This document shows, one piece after another, positions 1-10,550 of a stretch of DNA of 35,732 nucleotides (within the stretch, counting starts at the first letter, position 1; each line of letters starts with the position of its first letter). The DNA comes from Acidobacteriaceae bacterium. Lineage in GTDB: Bacteria > Acidobacteriota > Terriglobia > Terriglobales > Acidobacteriaceae. Under the pieces are notes generated by a model that made no database searches, was not told the DNA's origin, and saw nothing but the letters and a program-made list of their open reading frames with translations. The stretch lies in contig JANXYB010000098.1 of assembly GCA_025350325.1 (NCBI GenBank), positions 1 to 35,732 on the forward strand, given 5' to 3'. A program made the translations under genes and the position numbers.

Positions 1-426
1 AGCGCGGGCGCCGTCGGACATTTTTCCGCTGCCGGTAGCGGCGAGGCCGTAGGCGTTTTGCCCGGCGAAGACACGACTATCGAGTTCGTCGGCGCGCGGC
101 CAGCCCTTGGCGTGCAGCATCAGGTTGGAGCGAACGCTCCCATACGCCGCGATAAGTTCGTGCATCGTTTCGGGATGCGTCGCCGTCCTTTGCCAGGTGG
201 AGGTGGTAGCGATCAGTCCTTCGATATCAAATTCATTGGAATAGACCAACAGCCGCACCAGCGACATCTGATCGTCGGGCTCATTGCCAATATCGCTGGT
301 CACAATCACTCGGGGTTTGCCGGTGAAGTCATCAACGTGCGTCGGCGGCAAAGACTGGCCAATGCCGAAAGCGGCGGTGGCGAACACCATCGCTATCCAT
401 GCCCGCCATCCTCGAAACTTTTTCAT
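1..426 (-). CDS. Secreted DUF1593 (Sde182 nucleoside-hydrolase-like) protein, N-terminal part
   Basis: The minus strand is open from an ATG at 426 to the window edge, so the 3' end is missing and only 142 codons are seen. The N-terminus is a clear signal peptide: Lys/Arg-rich start (MKKFRGWR), a hydrophobic run over residues 9-22, then small residues, suggesting export. From about residue 38 comes VIVTSDIGNEPDDQMSLVRL, which matches the acidic metal/ribose-binding start of nucleoside hydrolases (D..N.PDD) as found in the DUF1593/PF07632 family, often attached to cellulose-binding or secreted carbohydrate-active proteins. A GGGGAG-like ribosome site precedes the ATG. The gene is downstream of the atp terminator, in the same direction, and so is probably transcribed independently. 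Family assignment is fairly firm; the substrate is unknown. Confidence 0.75.
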   Translation of the reverse strand, partial: MKKFRGWRAWIAMVFATAAFGIGQSLPPTHVDDFTGKPRVIVTSDIGNEPDDQMSLVRLLVYSNEFDIEGLIATTSTWQRTATHPETMHELIAAYGSVRSNLMLHAKGWPRADELDSRVFAGQNAYGLAATGSGKMSDGARA

Positions 427-516
427 TGCACGCTCCCCGGCCTCGCAGACTGAAAACACATTTTTAAACACGATGCCCGGTGCTTGCCACTGGAAAAGCG
501 ATTCGGTGTATGGCAC

Positions 517-556
517 AAAAACGAGAAAGGCCCCGCATATTCCGCAGGGCCTTTCT
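517..556 (-). terminator. Rho-independent terminator of the atp operon
   Basis: A perfect 10-bp inverted repeat (AGAAAGGCCC at 524-533, GGGCCTTTCT at 547-556) with a 13-nt loop. Read on the minus strand it is followed by CGTTTTT. It starts about 30 bp after the atpC stop codon, so it most likely ends the ATP synthase transcript before the DUF1593 gene. Confidence 0.85.
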
Positions 557-586
557 GGTTCGATGAATCACCGCTGACCCTCAGCG

Positions 587-1018
587 TCAGGGCTTTTCTT
601 GCGCCGTGGCCAGCTTGGCTTCCGCTTCAGAGATAACGTGAAGAGCTTCAGTATATTTCTCTTCACTGTCGCCTGCTTCGTTCCATTCCTTCTCGCCGCG
701 GTCAAGTTGCTGTTGGGCACGGGGTACATCGATCTCGTCAGGCTTGAGGGCGTCGTTGGCCAGGATGGTCACACGGTCCGGCAGAACTTCGACGAATCCC
801 CAACTGACGTTATAGATCTGCTCGGCTGCGGCCTGTCCATCCTTAGCGCCGTGCAGACGCACATCGCCCGCGCCTAACTCGGCGAGCAGCGGCGCGTGGC
901 CGTAGAGCACTTCCATGTAGCCGTTCTTCGCCGGCAATTCGACCGCGTCCGCAGCCTGGTCAAAAAGCACGCGCTCTGGGGTAACTAGCCGGACACGGAG
1001 TTGATTGGATTCGTCCAT
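587..1018 (-). CDS. atpC: ATP synthase F1 subunit epsilon
   Basis: Epsilon subunit of the F1 rotor, joining gamma to the c-ring and restraining ATP hydrolysis. The 143-residue product has the N-terminal beta-sandwich (residues 6-90: RLVTPERVLFDQ, VELPAKNGYMEVLYGHAPLLAEL) typical of AtpC and then a helical C-terminus (about 97-140) that carries the regulatory helices. Length is normal (about 130-145). The ATG at 1018 follows GAAAGG. It is the last gene of the operon, separated from atpD by an unusually long 152-bp gap filled with a heptad repeat, and followed by the terminator. Confidence 0.95.
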   Translation of the reverse strand: MDESNQLRVRLVTPERVLFDQAADAVELPAKNGYMEVLYGHAPLLAELGAGDVRLHGAKDGQAAAEQIYNVSWGFVEVLPDRVTILANDALKPDEIDVPRAQQQLDRGEKEWNEAGDSEEKYTEALHVISEAEAKLATAQEKP

Positions 1019-1029
1019 AAAAACCTTTC

Positions 1030-1170
1030 AAGGGACAATAGGAACTAAGAACTAGGGGCTATGGACTTGTCAGAGTTAAGAGCGCAAGCGCTAAGCCCCG
1101 GCGCGAACTGTTTTCTACTCCCTGGTCCCTGGCCCCTTCTCCCTTGCCCTACGTCTCTTACCCCTATACC

Positions 1171-1172
<2 letters not shown>
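1030..1172. repeat. Inverted degenerate heptanucleotide repeat between atpD and atpC
   Basis: Two blocks with a strict 7-bp period. On the plus strand 1039-1066 reads TAGGAAC, TAAGAAC, TAGGGGC, TATGGAC (preceded by AAGGGAC at 1030). From 1117 to 1172 eight heptads carry CCCT at 1120, 1127, 1134, 1141, 1162 and 1169, with degenerate units at 1148 and 1155. The consensus of the second block (about GTCCCTA) is the reverse complement of the first (TAGGGAC), so the blocks can pair. Between them sits a perfect small palindrome, AGCGCAAGCGCT (1081-1092). The last heptad runs into the atpD stop codon. This resembles the short tandem heptamer repeats known from some cyanobacteria; the comparison is mine. 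Confidence 0.7.
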
Positions 1173-3708
<2,536 letters not shown>

Positions 3709-3730
3709 GGTGTTTCCCTACCTGTAATCC

Positions 3731-5377
3731 CTACCGGGTGCTGACTGCCTGAGCCGGCTCGCCCGACTGCTGTTCACTCGTCTTGGCGTCGGGGGCCTGG
3801 GCAATTCCCTTGCCTGTAGCCTTTGGCGGATCGGCCGCCGGGCGAGATTCATGTGCAGAATCGCGCTCCGACTTGAAGTTGGCTTTGTACTCCTTCAGCG
3901 CCGCATGCAACCGGTTCTTGAGGTCATCGTCGAGTGACTTCTTCTGCGTCAAGTCGTCCATCAACGTTGATTGAGCATTGTCCATGTACTTGTACAAGCC
4001 GATCTCGAAGTCGTGAATGTCGGCAACTTCAAGGTCGTCTAGATACCCCTGCGTGCCGGAGAAGAGAATCACCGCCATCTGTTGCCAGGTCAAAGGCTGA
4101 AATTGCGGTTGCTTCAATAGCTCTGTAAGCCGCTGGCCGCGGTTGAGTTGCTTCTGCGTCAGCGCATCGAGGTCGGAACCGAATTGCGCGAAGGCGGCCA
4201 GCTCGCGATACTGCGCGAGATCCAGCTTCAACGTAGAGCCGACTTGCTTCACTGCCTTGATTGCCGCCGAGAAGCCTACGCGCGAAACCGAAAGGCCCAC
4301 ATTCACCGCTGGCCGTACGCCGGAGTTGAACAAGTCAGTCTCTAAAAAGATCTGCCCGTCGGTAATAGAAATGACATTGGTTGGAATGTAAGCCGAAACG
4401 TCTCCGGCCTGCGTTTCGATGACCGGCAGCGCAGTGAGAGAGCCGCCACCTTTTTTGTCGCTCATTTTCGAAGAGCGCTCAAGCAGGCGCGAGTGGAGAT
4501 AGAACACGTCGCCGGGATATGCTTCGCGGCCTGGGGGACGGCGCAGGAGCAAAGAAATCTCGCGATAGGCCATGGCATGCTTCGATAGATCGTCGTACAT
4601 CACCAACGCATGCTTACCGTTGTCGCGGAAATATTCTCCAATCGCCGTCGCTGCATAAGGCGCGAGGTAAAGCATCGGCGCGGGCTCTGACGCAGACGCG
4701 GCCACGATGACGGTGTGCCCCATTGCGCCTGCTTCGGTGAGTGTCTGCACCACTTGCGCGATCGACGAGCGCTTCTGGCCGATGGCGCAGTAGATGCAGA
4801 TCAGATTGTTTTTGGCGTTGTTGATGATGGTGTCGAGTAACACCGCCGTCTTGCCGGTCTGACGATCGCCGATGATCAATTCGCGCTGGCCGCGGCCAAT
4901 CGGAATCATCGCGTCAATCGCTTTGAGTCCTGTTGCCATCGGCTCGCGCACCGGTTGGCGGTCGATGATGCCAGGCGCCAGGCGCTCCACCGGTAATGAC
5001 TGCGTCGACGCAATGGGTCCCTTATCGTCAATGGGCTCACCCAGTGCATTGACCACGCGGCCGATCATGCCTTCGCCTACCGGGACACTCAAAATCTTGC
5101 CGGTGCGCTTGACCTCATCGCCCTCACGAATCTCGGTATAGTCGCCCAGCACCACGGCGCCCACCTGATCTTCTTCAAGCGAAAGAGCCAGTCCGGCGAT
5201 GCCATGCGGGAAGCTGAGCAACTCCCCGGCCATCACCTTATCGAGCCCGTGCAGGCGCGCGATGCCGTCGCCCAATGAAGTGATCGTGCCGACTTCGTCG
5301 ACTTGAACTTTGGAGTCGTAGTTCGCGATCTGTTCGCGAAGAAGCTGCGTAATCTCGTCTGCTTTGATCTGAGCCAT
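3731..5377 (-). CDS. atpA: ATP synthase F1 subunit alpha
   Basis: Non-catalytic nucleotide-binding subunit of F1. I place the start at 5377 ([17 protein letters not shown]) because homologs begin there and AAGGAT lies just upstream; the reading frame remains open for 25 more codons. The 548-residue product shows the P-loop GDRQTGKT (170-177), the [16 protein letters not shown] segment and [10 protein letters not shown] containing the arginine finger. After the usual end near LKEYKANF, there is a low-complexity hydrophilic tail of about 40 residues rich in Ala, Pro, Ser and Lys, not typical of AtpA. It is followed by atpG after 22 bp; 155 bp without a gene separate it from atpH. Confidence 0.97.
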   Translation of the reverse strand: MAQIKADEITQLLREQIANYDSKVQVDEVGTITSLGDGIARLHGLDKVMAGELLSFPHGIAGLALSLEEDQVGAVVLGDYTEIREGDEVKRTGKILSVPVGEGMIGRVVNALGEPIDDKGPIASTQSLPVERLAPGIIDRQPVREPMATGLKAIDAMIPIGRGQRELIIGDRQTGKTAVLLDTIINNAKNNLICIYCAIGQKRSSIAQVVQTLTEAGAMGHTVIVAASASEPAPMLYLAPYAATAIGEYFRDNGKHALVMYDDLSKHAMAYREISLLLRRPPGREAYPGDVFYLHSRLLERSSKMSDKKGGGSLTALPVIETQAGDVSAYIPTNVISITDGQIFLETDLFNSGVRPAVNVGLSVSRVGFSAAIKAVKQVGSTLKLDLAQYRELAAFAQFGSDLDALTQKQLNRGQRLTELLKQPQFQPLTWQQMAVILFSGTQGYLDDLEVADIHDFEIGLYKYMDNAQSTLMDDLTQKKSLDDDLKNRLHAALKEYKANFKSERDSAHESRPAADPPKATGKGIAQAPDAKTSEQQSGEPAQAVSTR

Positions 5378-5532
5378 TTCGATCCTTACAGGAGTTAGTG
5401 AACAGCGATCAATATCGGCGTGAAGCAAATGACCGATTTCCTGCCGCCGCACTGTGTTCCTGCTCCCGTTCCAAATTCGATATTTCGAATACTGTTTATT
5501 GCTCGCGGGCTGTTCGACCGTTTCGATCTATC

Positions 5533-6072
5533 TCATCCCGCAATCAATGCTTCTCTCAATCGTTCGAGGCGTCCACGCACCGAGCCGTCGTATACAGTGG
5601 AGCCGATACGCACCACCGTGCCACCGATGATCGATGTGTCGAGCTTGAACGTGGGCTCAATGCGCGAGCCAGCCAGTTCCCCGACACCGGCTACCAGCTT
5701 GTCGCGCTCTTCGCCACTTAGTTCGCGAGCGGTTACAATTTCAGCCTGGCGAATCCCCAACCGCAATTGCAACTCCGCGCGGTACCCCGCTGCCACTTCA
5801 TGCACCTGGCCAATACGGTCGTTGTTGATCAGCACAGCAAGCAAATTTCGCAATTCCTTTTGCAGGCCGAGCCTGGCATTCAGCTTGTCGAGAATCGCGA
5901 CCTTTTGCATGGCGGGTACGGCGGGATTGATGAACAATTCGCGCAATTCTGCGCTCCCGTCCCATGTGCCGAGAAAATCGTCAAGTTGCCGGTCAATCGC
6001 GGCGGTGTCCAGTTTGGAAGAGGCCACGACATCTGCAAAGGCACGAGCATACCGGGAAACAAATGCCGCCAT
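5533..6072 (-). CDS. atpH: ATP synthase F1 subunit delta
   Basis: Peripheral stalk subunit linking the F1 head to the b subunits (OSCP homolog). The 179-residue product has the typical start AFVSRYARAFADVV, the helical N-terminal domain, and the conserved C-terminal segment IIGGTVVRIGSTVYDGSVRGRL. The ATG overlaps the atpF stop by one base (TAATG), indicating translational coupling. Confidence 0.95.
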   Translation of the reverse strand: MAAFVSRYARAFADVVASSKLDTAAIDRQLDDFLGTWDGSAELRELFINPAVPAMQKVAILDKLNARLGLQKELRNLLAVLINNDRIGQVHEVAAGYRAELQLRLGIRQAEIVTARELSGEERDKLVAGVGELAGSRIEPTFKLDTSIIGGTVVRIGSTVYDGSVRGRLERLREALIAG

Positions 6073-6818
6073 TAGTTCTTTCCTCCCCGGGCCGTGTCGC
6101 GCACAAATTCCGCAATGAGGGCCCGGTCCGTTTCCGGCGTCAGGACCAGTTGTTTGGTGGCCTGCTCGATAGCCAGGTCGGCTGCAAAATGTCGCAATCC
6201 CCGCTTGGCCTGAGCCGCGGCAACCGCGATTTCCTGTTCGGCAGAAGCAACGATGCGCGCGCGCTCCTCCTCGAGAACCGCCTTGCCGTGCGCCTCATCC
6301 TGCACAATCTCTTTTTCTACTTCGGTACGAAACTTGGCGATCTCCTGGTCGAGACTCGCGAGTTTCGCCTCTACCGCGCTGAGCCGGGAATTCGCGTCTT
6401 CAGTAACCTTGCGAGCCGATTCGATGTCGCTGGCAAGCTTTGCTGAGCGGCGGCGCAGGAACTTCGGCAGAAACCGCACCAGCGGAATGCCGATAGCCAG
6501 GACAACCACAGCGAAGTTGATGAATTCAAACAGCCGCGCCGTAGTCTCAACGGAAAGGTGCAGCATCCCGGCCAGCGTTTGGACGATTGCAGAGTGCCGG
6601 TACTGGTCGTTCTCTTCCTTTTCGCTCTTGGCGGCCTCAGTTGCGGGCGGATGGGCGGCCTCGGTCCGGGGCGATTCCACTTGAGGTTGCGCCGAAACGT
6701 CAGGGGTCTGCGCCTCTGCCCGATAGGTTCCGGCAAATACAGCCGCCGTCAACGATGCGAATATAACCAGCTTCAAAAGAAAGACATGAAAACGCAAAGA
6801 AGAATTCAAATGCTTCAA
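6072..6818 (-). CDS. atpF: ATP synthase F0 subunit b with an N-terminal signal-like extension
   Basis: Peripheral stalk subunit. The start is a TTG at 6818, overlapping the atpF' stop by four bases (TTGA). The 248-residue product is about 90 longer than E. coli b. It has a hydrophobic segment at 11-30 followed by AEA (34-36) like a signal peptidase site, a hydrophilic Pro/Ala/Glu-rich linker at 37-75, a second hydrophobic segment at 97-115 (INFAVVVLAIGIPLVRFLP), and a long charged coiled coil from about 118 to 240. If the first segment is cleaved, the mature N-terminus would be periplasmic with one membrane anchor, as in a normal b subunit. The role is clear from the fold and position; the processing is inferred. 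Confidence 0.9.
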   Translation of the reverse strand: MKHLNSSLRFHVFLLKLVIFASLTAAVFAGTYRAEAQTPDVSAQPQVESPRTEAAHPPATEAAKSEKEENDQYRHSAIVQTLAGMLHLSVETTARLFEFINFAVVVLAIGIPLVRFLPKFLRRRSAKLASDIESARKVTEDANSRLSAVEAKLASLDQEIAKFRTEVEKEIVQDEAHGKAVLEEERARIVASAEQEIAVAAAQAKRGLRHFAADLAIEQATKQLVLTPETDRALIAEFVRDTARGGKN

Positions 6819-7273
6819 CGGTAACCCCCGGCGGAAAGCGGCAGCACCGCTCGAACCACCTGATTGGCAAGGTCCGCTGCGGAGCTATGAATCGATTGCC
6901 GGGCATGGGCGGCTTCGGTATCCAGTTCGGCCCGCGCCTGACCCACCTTTAACCCAGCGGCTTTACGTGCCGCATCCAGTGCAGACTCTCGCTCTGCGTT
7001 GCGCTGCTTTGCCCGCTGCTCGCGCAACTTGTAAATCTCGGTCCGGGCCTGGCGCAGCTTGGCGGCATACTCGTCCGCCCTCTCTCCAGCCTCGGCGATG
7101 GCCTTGTGCGCATTCTCAACGGCCCCGTCAGTGCGAGCACGGCGCTCAGCGAGGGTGCGGCTCAGTGGGCCCTGGATAAGAAACTGGTACGCCGTAACCA
7201 ACACACAGAACAGCAGAACCGTGGGCACGGCGCCGAGCAGGAGCGCTCCGACTTGTGAAATTATTTCTTGCAT
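6815..7273 (-). CDS. ATP synthase F0 subunit b' (second b-type subunit)
   Basis: First gene of the operon. The 152-residue product has one membrane segment (about 8-32, GALLLGAVPTVLLFCVLVTAY) and then a long Ala/Arg/Glu-rich coiled coil ending with AADLANQVVRAVLP, the normal architecture of F0 b or b'. Two different b-type subunits suggest a heterodimeric peripheral stalk, as in cyanobacteria and several other phyla. ATG at 7273. The a (atpB) and c (atpE) subunit genes, which usually precede it, are absent here; the next gene upstream is an unrelated esterase. Confidence 0.9.
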   Translation of the reverse strand: MQEIISQVGALLLGAVPTVLLFCVLVTAYQFLIQGPLSRTLAERRARTDGAVENAHKAIAEAGERADEYAAKLRQARTEIYKLREQRAKQRNAERESALDAARKAAGLKVGQARAELDTEAAHARQSIHSSAADLANQVVRAVLPLSAGGYR

Positions 7274-7331
7274 GCTGGTACCGAAAAAATCAGGCGATCA
7301 GGTTGATTTCTGGCGCGGGGTGGAACTCTTT

Positions 7332-7360
7332 TTTGTATCAGTGGAAGACCTTCAAGTCAA
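7332..7360 (-). promoter_or_regulatory. Sigma-70-type promoter of the atp operon
   Basis: On the minus strand TTGACT (7355-7360) and TACAAA (7332-7337) are separated by exactly 17 bp. This predicts a start near 7325, about 50 bp before the atpF' ATG. The -35 matches the consensus at 5 of 6 positions and the -10 at 4 of 6. Confidence 0.65.
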
Positions 7361-7388
7361 CGCCGCAAGGGCTAATTCGACAGGGTCC

Positions 7389-7404
7389 TGTGACCGCGAT
7401 CACG
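7389..7404. promoter_or_regulatory. Possible CRP/FNR-family binding site upstream of atp
   Basis: TGTGA, six bases (CCGCGA), then TCACG: nine of ten arm positions match the CRP consensus TGTGA-N6-TCACA. Its centre (7396.5) is about 71 bp upstream of the predicted atp start, a helical-phase position used by class I activators. The motif is short, so a chance match is possible. Confidence 0.4.
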
Positions 7405-7416
7405 AAACGGGAATTT

Positions 7417-7555
7417 AGTCCAAATTAGGACTTGCATTCCCTTACTTCAAGCCTAAACTAAACATATCACCTAGACCCGGTTCAGGGTCCAGCGGGCCAC
7501 CGGTTCCGAGAAGTCATTCCACTCTCGAAGCCGGTGGCCCGCTTCTTGATTTTTA
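7417..7555 (+). ncRNA. Candidate structured small RNA or leader in the 331-bp gap
   Basis: The gap 7274-7604 has no credible gene. It contains three successive stem-loops: AGTCC/GGACT (7417-7421/7428-7432), GACCC/GGGTC (7474-7478/7485-7489), and a strong 12-bp stem GCGGGCCACCGG/CCGGTGGCCCGC (7492-7503/7531-7542) with an extra inner pairing, CGAG/CTCG. On the plus strand the last stem is followed by TTCTTGATTTTT, like an intrinsic terminator, yet no plus-strand gene precedes it. A weak promoter (TTGCAT 7432, TAAACT 7454, 16-bp spacing) could start a transcript of roughly 90 nt. It could instead simply be a terminator for the minus-strand esterase gene, since the stem is symmetrical. No known RNA family was recognised. 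Confidence 0.35.
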
Positions 7556-7604
7556 CGACAATTTCAGGTCGAAACCAAGATAAGGCTTCCGGCCGAATCC
7601 AGAC

Positions 7605-8573
7605 TTATTTGCGTGGACGAATCGACGCGATCGGAGCGAGCAGACCTTGGGTGCGGAGCCATGTTTCGAGCAGCGCCGGCCATTGATCGAGTGCGGCGTC
7701 TCCCTTACCCAGCCCCGAACCGTGGGGGCCGTTCGCAAAAATGTGTGCTTCGGCCGGCACGCCGGCTTTGATCAGAGCCTGGTAGAAGCGCAGACCCTGT
7801 TCGACGGGAACGGTGCTGTCGTTGAAGGTGTGGTACCAGAATGTGGGCGGGGTCGCGCTGGTGACGAAGAGGTCGGGCGAATAGGCGGCGCGGAGTTCCT
7901 CGCACCGCGCCATCACGTTAAAGAGCTTGCAGTAGCTTAGCTGCGACGTGTCGCTCGAGATGGCGCCAATCCATGGATAACCGAGCACCAGGTAATCCGG
8001 GCGGCTGGAAACGCGCTCGATCGCGTCTGCCGCGTCAGGTTTGGCAGCGACCGGCTGCGTGGCGGCGAGAGCCGCAAGATGGCCGCCGGCAGAGAAGCCG
8101 ATCACCACAATGCGATTGGGCGCGATGGAGTAATCGTGGGCACGGGCGCGGACCAATTGAACGGCACGGCGGGCATCAAGCAACGGAATCGGTAGCAGAT
8201 AACCGTTTGAACTGAGCCGGTAGCGCAGCACGAAAGCGCTAAAGCCGCGCGCGGTGAACCAGTCGGCAATTTGGCGTCCCTCAAGATTGGCGGCAAGCCC
8301 CACATACGCACCGCCGGGAAAGATCACGACGGCTGAGCCGTTGCCGTGACCTTGCTGCGGCTCGAAAATTGAAAGAGTGGGAATGTCGTCGCAGGCTTGG
8401 CCGGTGGCTTGAGGAGCGTCCCCGGGCCAAAGGCGAATGGTTTGAATGCCGAGGAAGGCATTGTCTGTGCTCCCGGCCGCAAGGCACGGGGGCTTTTGCG
8501 CGGGTAGTGCCGCACAAACAGCGATCGACACCGAAAACGCAACGAAGTGTTTGTAAAGCATGGTCATTCTCAT
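7605..8573 (-). CDS. Secreted alpha/beta-hydrolase, acetyl-xylan-esterase/BD-FAE type
   Basis: Probable exported carboxylesterase. Residues 6-28 form a signal peptide (LYKHFVAFSVSIAVCAALPAQ). The catalytic parts are visible: PGGAY near 86-90 as oxyanion region, nucleophile Ser161 in GFSAGGH, Asp252 in FNDSTVP, and His284 in GPHGSG. The sequence FLGIQTIRLWPGDAPQATG and the ending GLGKGDAALDQWPALLETWL are typical of secreted esterases placed near xylan- or plant-polysaccharide degradation. The 322-residue length fits the family. Three nearby Met codons make the exact start uncertain (8573, or 8561). It is monocistronic, pointing the same way as the atp operon, with the stem-loop region beyond its stop. 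The substrate (acetyl or feruloyl ester, or another) cannot be told from sequence. Confidence 0.8.
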   Translation of the reverse strand: MRMTMLYKHFVAFSVSIAVCAALPAQKPPCLAAGSTDNAFLGIQTIRLWPGDAPQATGQACDDIPTLSIFEPQQGHGNGSAVVIFPGGAYVGLAANLEGRQIADWFTARGFSAFVLRYRLSSNGYLLPIPLLDARRAVQLVRARAHDYSIAPNRIVVIGFSAGGHLAALAATQPVAAKPDAADAIERVSSRPDYLVLGYPWIGAISSDTSQLSYCKLFNVMARCEELRAAYSPDLFVTSATPPTFWYHTFNDSTVPVEQGLRFYQALIKAGVPAEAHIFANGPHGSGLGKGDAALDQWPALLETWLRTQGLLAPIASIRPRK

Positions 8574-8676
8574 CGCTTTCTACTAAACCTCAGGATTCGT
8601 TTTGTGCGCGCCGGCTGTAGGGCGGCTTTCAAAGCATTGGCGGGATACTCCGGTTGCGTGGGGTACTGGCTGAGTC

Positions 8677-10305
8677 TCAGAGCCAAAGCGCGGCGTGTCC
8701 GCCACACAAATCTTCAGCTTGCCGGGTTACAGTTTCAGCAAGCTCGAAGCCGTAGCGCGCGAAATAGTAAGCCGCACCGTGCAGACGCTCCTGCAACACG
8801 CCGCCAGGATAAAGTGCGTTGCTTATCGCTTGCGCATGGCGGCTGAGTGAAGCTTCTCGCTGCAATTCAAAGTTGGCTGCCAGGCGCCGCAGCCGGTTCA
8901 TCTGGTAACGCATCTTGCTGGCGGCAGTCTCAGCGGACTTACCCAGTCCAGCATCCATTGCGCGCATGTACTCGAGCAGCGAGATCAGTTCTCCATCGAG
9001 CGCCGAGCCTGCGGCAGCGATCTTTTGTTTGCCCTCAACGGGCATCGCCCTTGCGGCGAGCAGTTGTGCGAGCGAGTCCGGCGTTGACGCAAACACGCGC
9101 ACCAGCGGCAACTCATGTTTGCGCAGAACCGCGCCGATTGACGGCTCGATCAGCGTTGCGGAAAAGCGCGGTTGCGCGGGCGTGACGCGCCCTAGAATGC
9201 GTTCGAACAACACCGCCGATTGCGCGAAATAGGCGACTTCAGCCGGTCCGCCGATGGTGAGCGAAGTGGACAGTAGAAAATCCTGAAACACCGGCCGAAG
9301 CAGCGCCGAGGGAGAAATACGTTCAGGCTGCGCTGCGAGAATGCCGAGCAAATCCGCCGTCGAATATCTCTCTCGTCCTGCCTGCCACAATCCGCCTGGC
9401 TCGGTGGCAGACGGCGCTAAACGCTTCAGCGCCACGCGTGCGCCGCTAGGCTCATCGATGATGAACAGGAGGCTCGACTGGCGACCGACCGCAACCTGAG
9501 CATGATATCCGGCCGCCCCAAGCGCACCATTGCGTTCGAGGAGAGCAGCATGCAACTCATCGGCGCGCTCTAGGCCTGCGCGCAGCACCGGCGCACCCAG
9601 GCGGTGAAACTCCCGCCCGCCTGCGTCCAGAATAAGCAAGCCCTGCGCGGCAAACGCCTTCGTATAAAACTCTGCAAACGCCTGCGCCAAGGTCCGGCCC
9701 GGTTGATACGCTGCAGCCAACGCCTCCATTGCGTCCGAGGAGCCCAGCAGTTCCCACGCCTGATCGACTAGCGGAGCAATGGTCTCGTCGAGAACGACGT
9801 CTCCCACCGGTCGCGCTTCAGAGGGCCCTTGGGCGTAGACCAGCCTGCGCAGATCGTGTCGAGCGGGAAAGGTGACGTGATTGATTTCAGCGAAGTCGTG
9901 GTCCTCAGAGGCCAGCCAGAAAATAGCAGCGTGCGGATGCCCTGCCGCCGTGGCTTGTCTTGCTCTTGCCAGCGCGGTCGCGGCCTTGAACGGAGTGAAA
10001 AGCGGTCCGCCAAACAGGCCCACCTGCTGGCCTGTGACCACGACGCCCGCCCCCGATCGCAGCGCATCGAGTGCAGCACCGCTAGACGTTCCGCGCGCAG
10101 CATGAGGATTTTGCGCAGCCAGCAGCCCCATGATTTCTTGCCAGTGTTCTGGAACGGCAGGTCGATTTTGCCAGCCCGTGTCGGTCGGCAGCGCTGGATA
10201 GAATGGCCGCGCAGCCGCGTTGGCAGCGCAGTAGTCGAGAAAAAGCCGGCTCAGCCCGGGAGCCACATCGATGGGATAACAGTCTGCGGTCGACAACTTC
10301 TTCAC
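8677..10305 (-). CDS. bshC: Bacillithiol biosynthesis cysteine-adding enzyme
   Basis: BshC adds cysteine to glucosaminyl-malate in the last step of bacillithiol synthesis. The 542-residue product has the family signature TGQQVGLFGGPLFT (91-104), then FKAATALARAR, and FWLASEDHDFAEINHVTF (129-146). The C-terminal third is helical and Arg/Ala-rich (coiled-coil region) as in known structures. The length matches the family (about 530-550). bshA and bshB are not in the window, so the pathway genes are dispersed. The ATG at 10305 faces a 245-bp gap shared with the divergent Nudix gene, which has no other visible content. Confidence 0.93.
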   Translation of the reverse strand: MKKLSTADCYPIDVAPGLSRLFLDYCAANAAARPFYPALPTDTGWQNRPAVPEHWQEIMGLLAAQNPHAARGTSSGAALDALRSGAGVVVTGQQVGLFGGPLFTPFKAATALARARQATAAGHPHAAIFWLASEDHDFAEINHVTFPARHDLRRLVYAQGPSEARPVGDVVLDETIAPLVDQAWELLGSSDAMEALAAAYQPGRTLAQAFAEFYTKAFAAQGLLILDAGGREFHRLGAPVLRAGLERADELHAALLERNGALGAAGYHAQVAVGRQSSLLFIIDEPSGARVALKRLAPSATEPGGLWQAGRERYSTADLLGILAAQPERISPSALLRPVFQDFLLSTSLTIGGPAEVAYFAQSAVLFERILGRVTPAQPRFSATLIEPSIGAVLRKHELPLVRVFASTPDSLAQLLAARAMPVEGKQKIAAAGSALDGELISLLEYMRAMDAGLGKSAETAASKMRYQMNRLRRLAANFELQREASLSRHAQAISNALYPGGVLQERLHGAAYYFARYGFELAETVTRQAEDLCGGHAALWL

Positions 10306-10550
10306 GTCCGTTGATTTCGAGTGAACCCCAGTCCGCGGGCTCGATGGAATGGATTAGGTAAAGGATGCCACGGCCAGACAAATCGATGCAGAACCGCATC
10401 AGGTCAAGAAAGGTTTACACCGGCCGCAGACTTTGCATTGCTCACTGATCTCGATTTGAATAATCAGCATGATCTCGACGATTGTAGCTTCCAGGTCGCA
10501 GTGAATGAATGCGTATATCCTAAAATTATTCAACAAGGAGACCGATCAAG

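Noticed and set aside
5420..6118. 232-codon open frame on the plus strand across atpH
   Set aside because: Overlaps the conserved delta subunit with low-complexity Ser/Arg translation typical of shadow frames.
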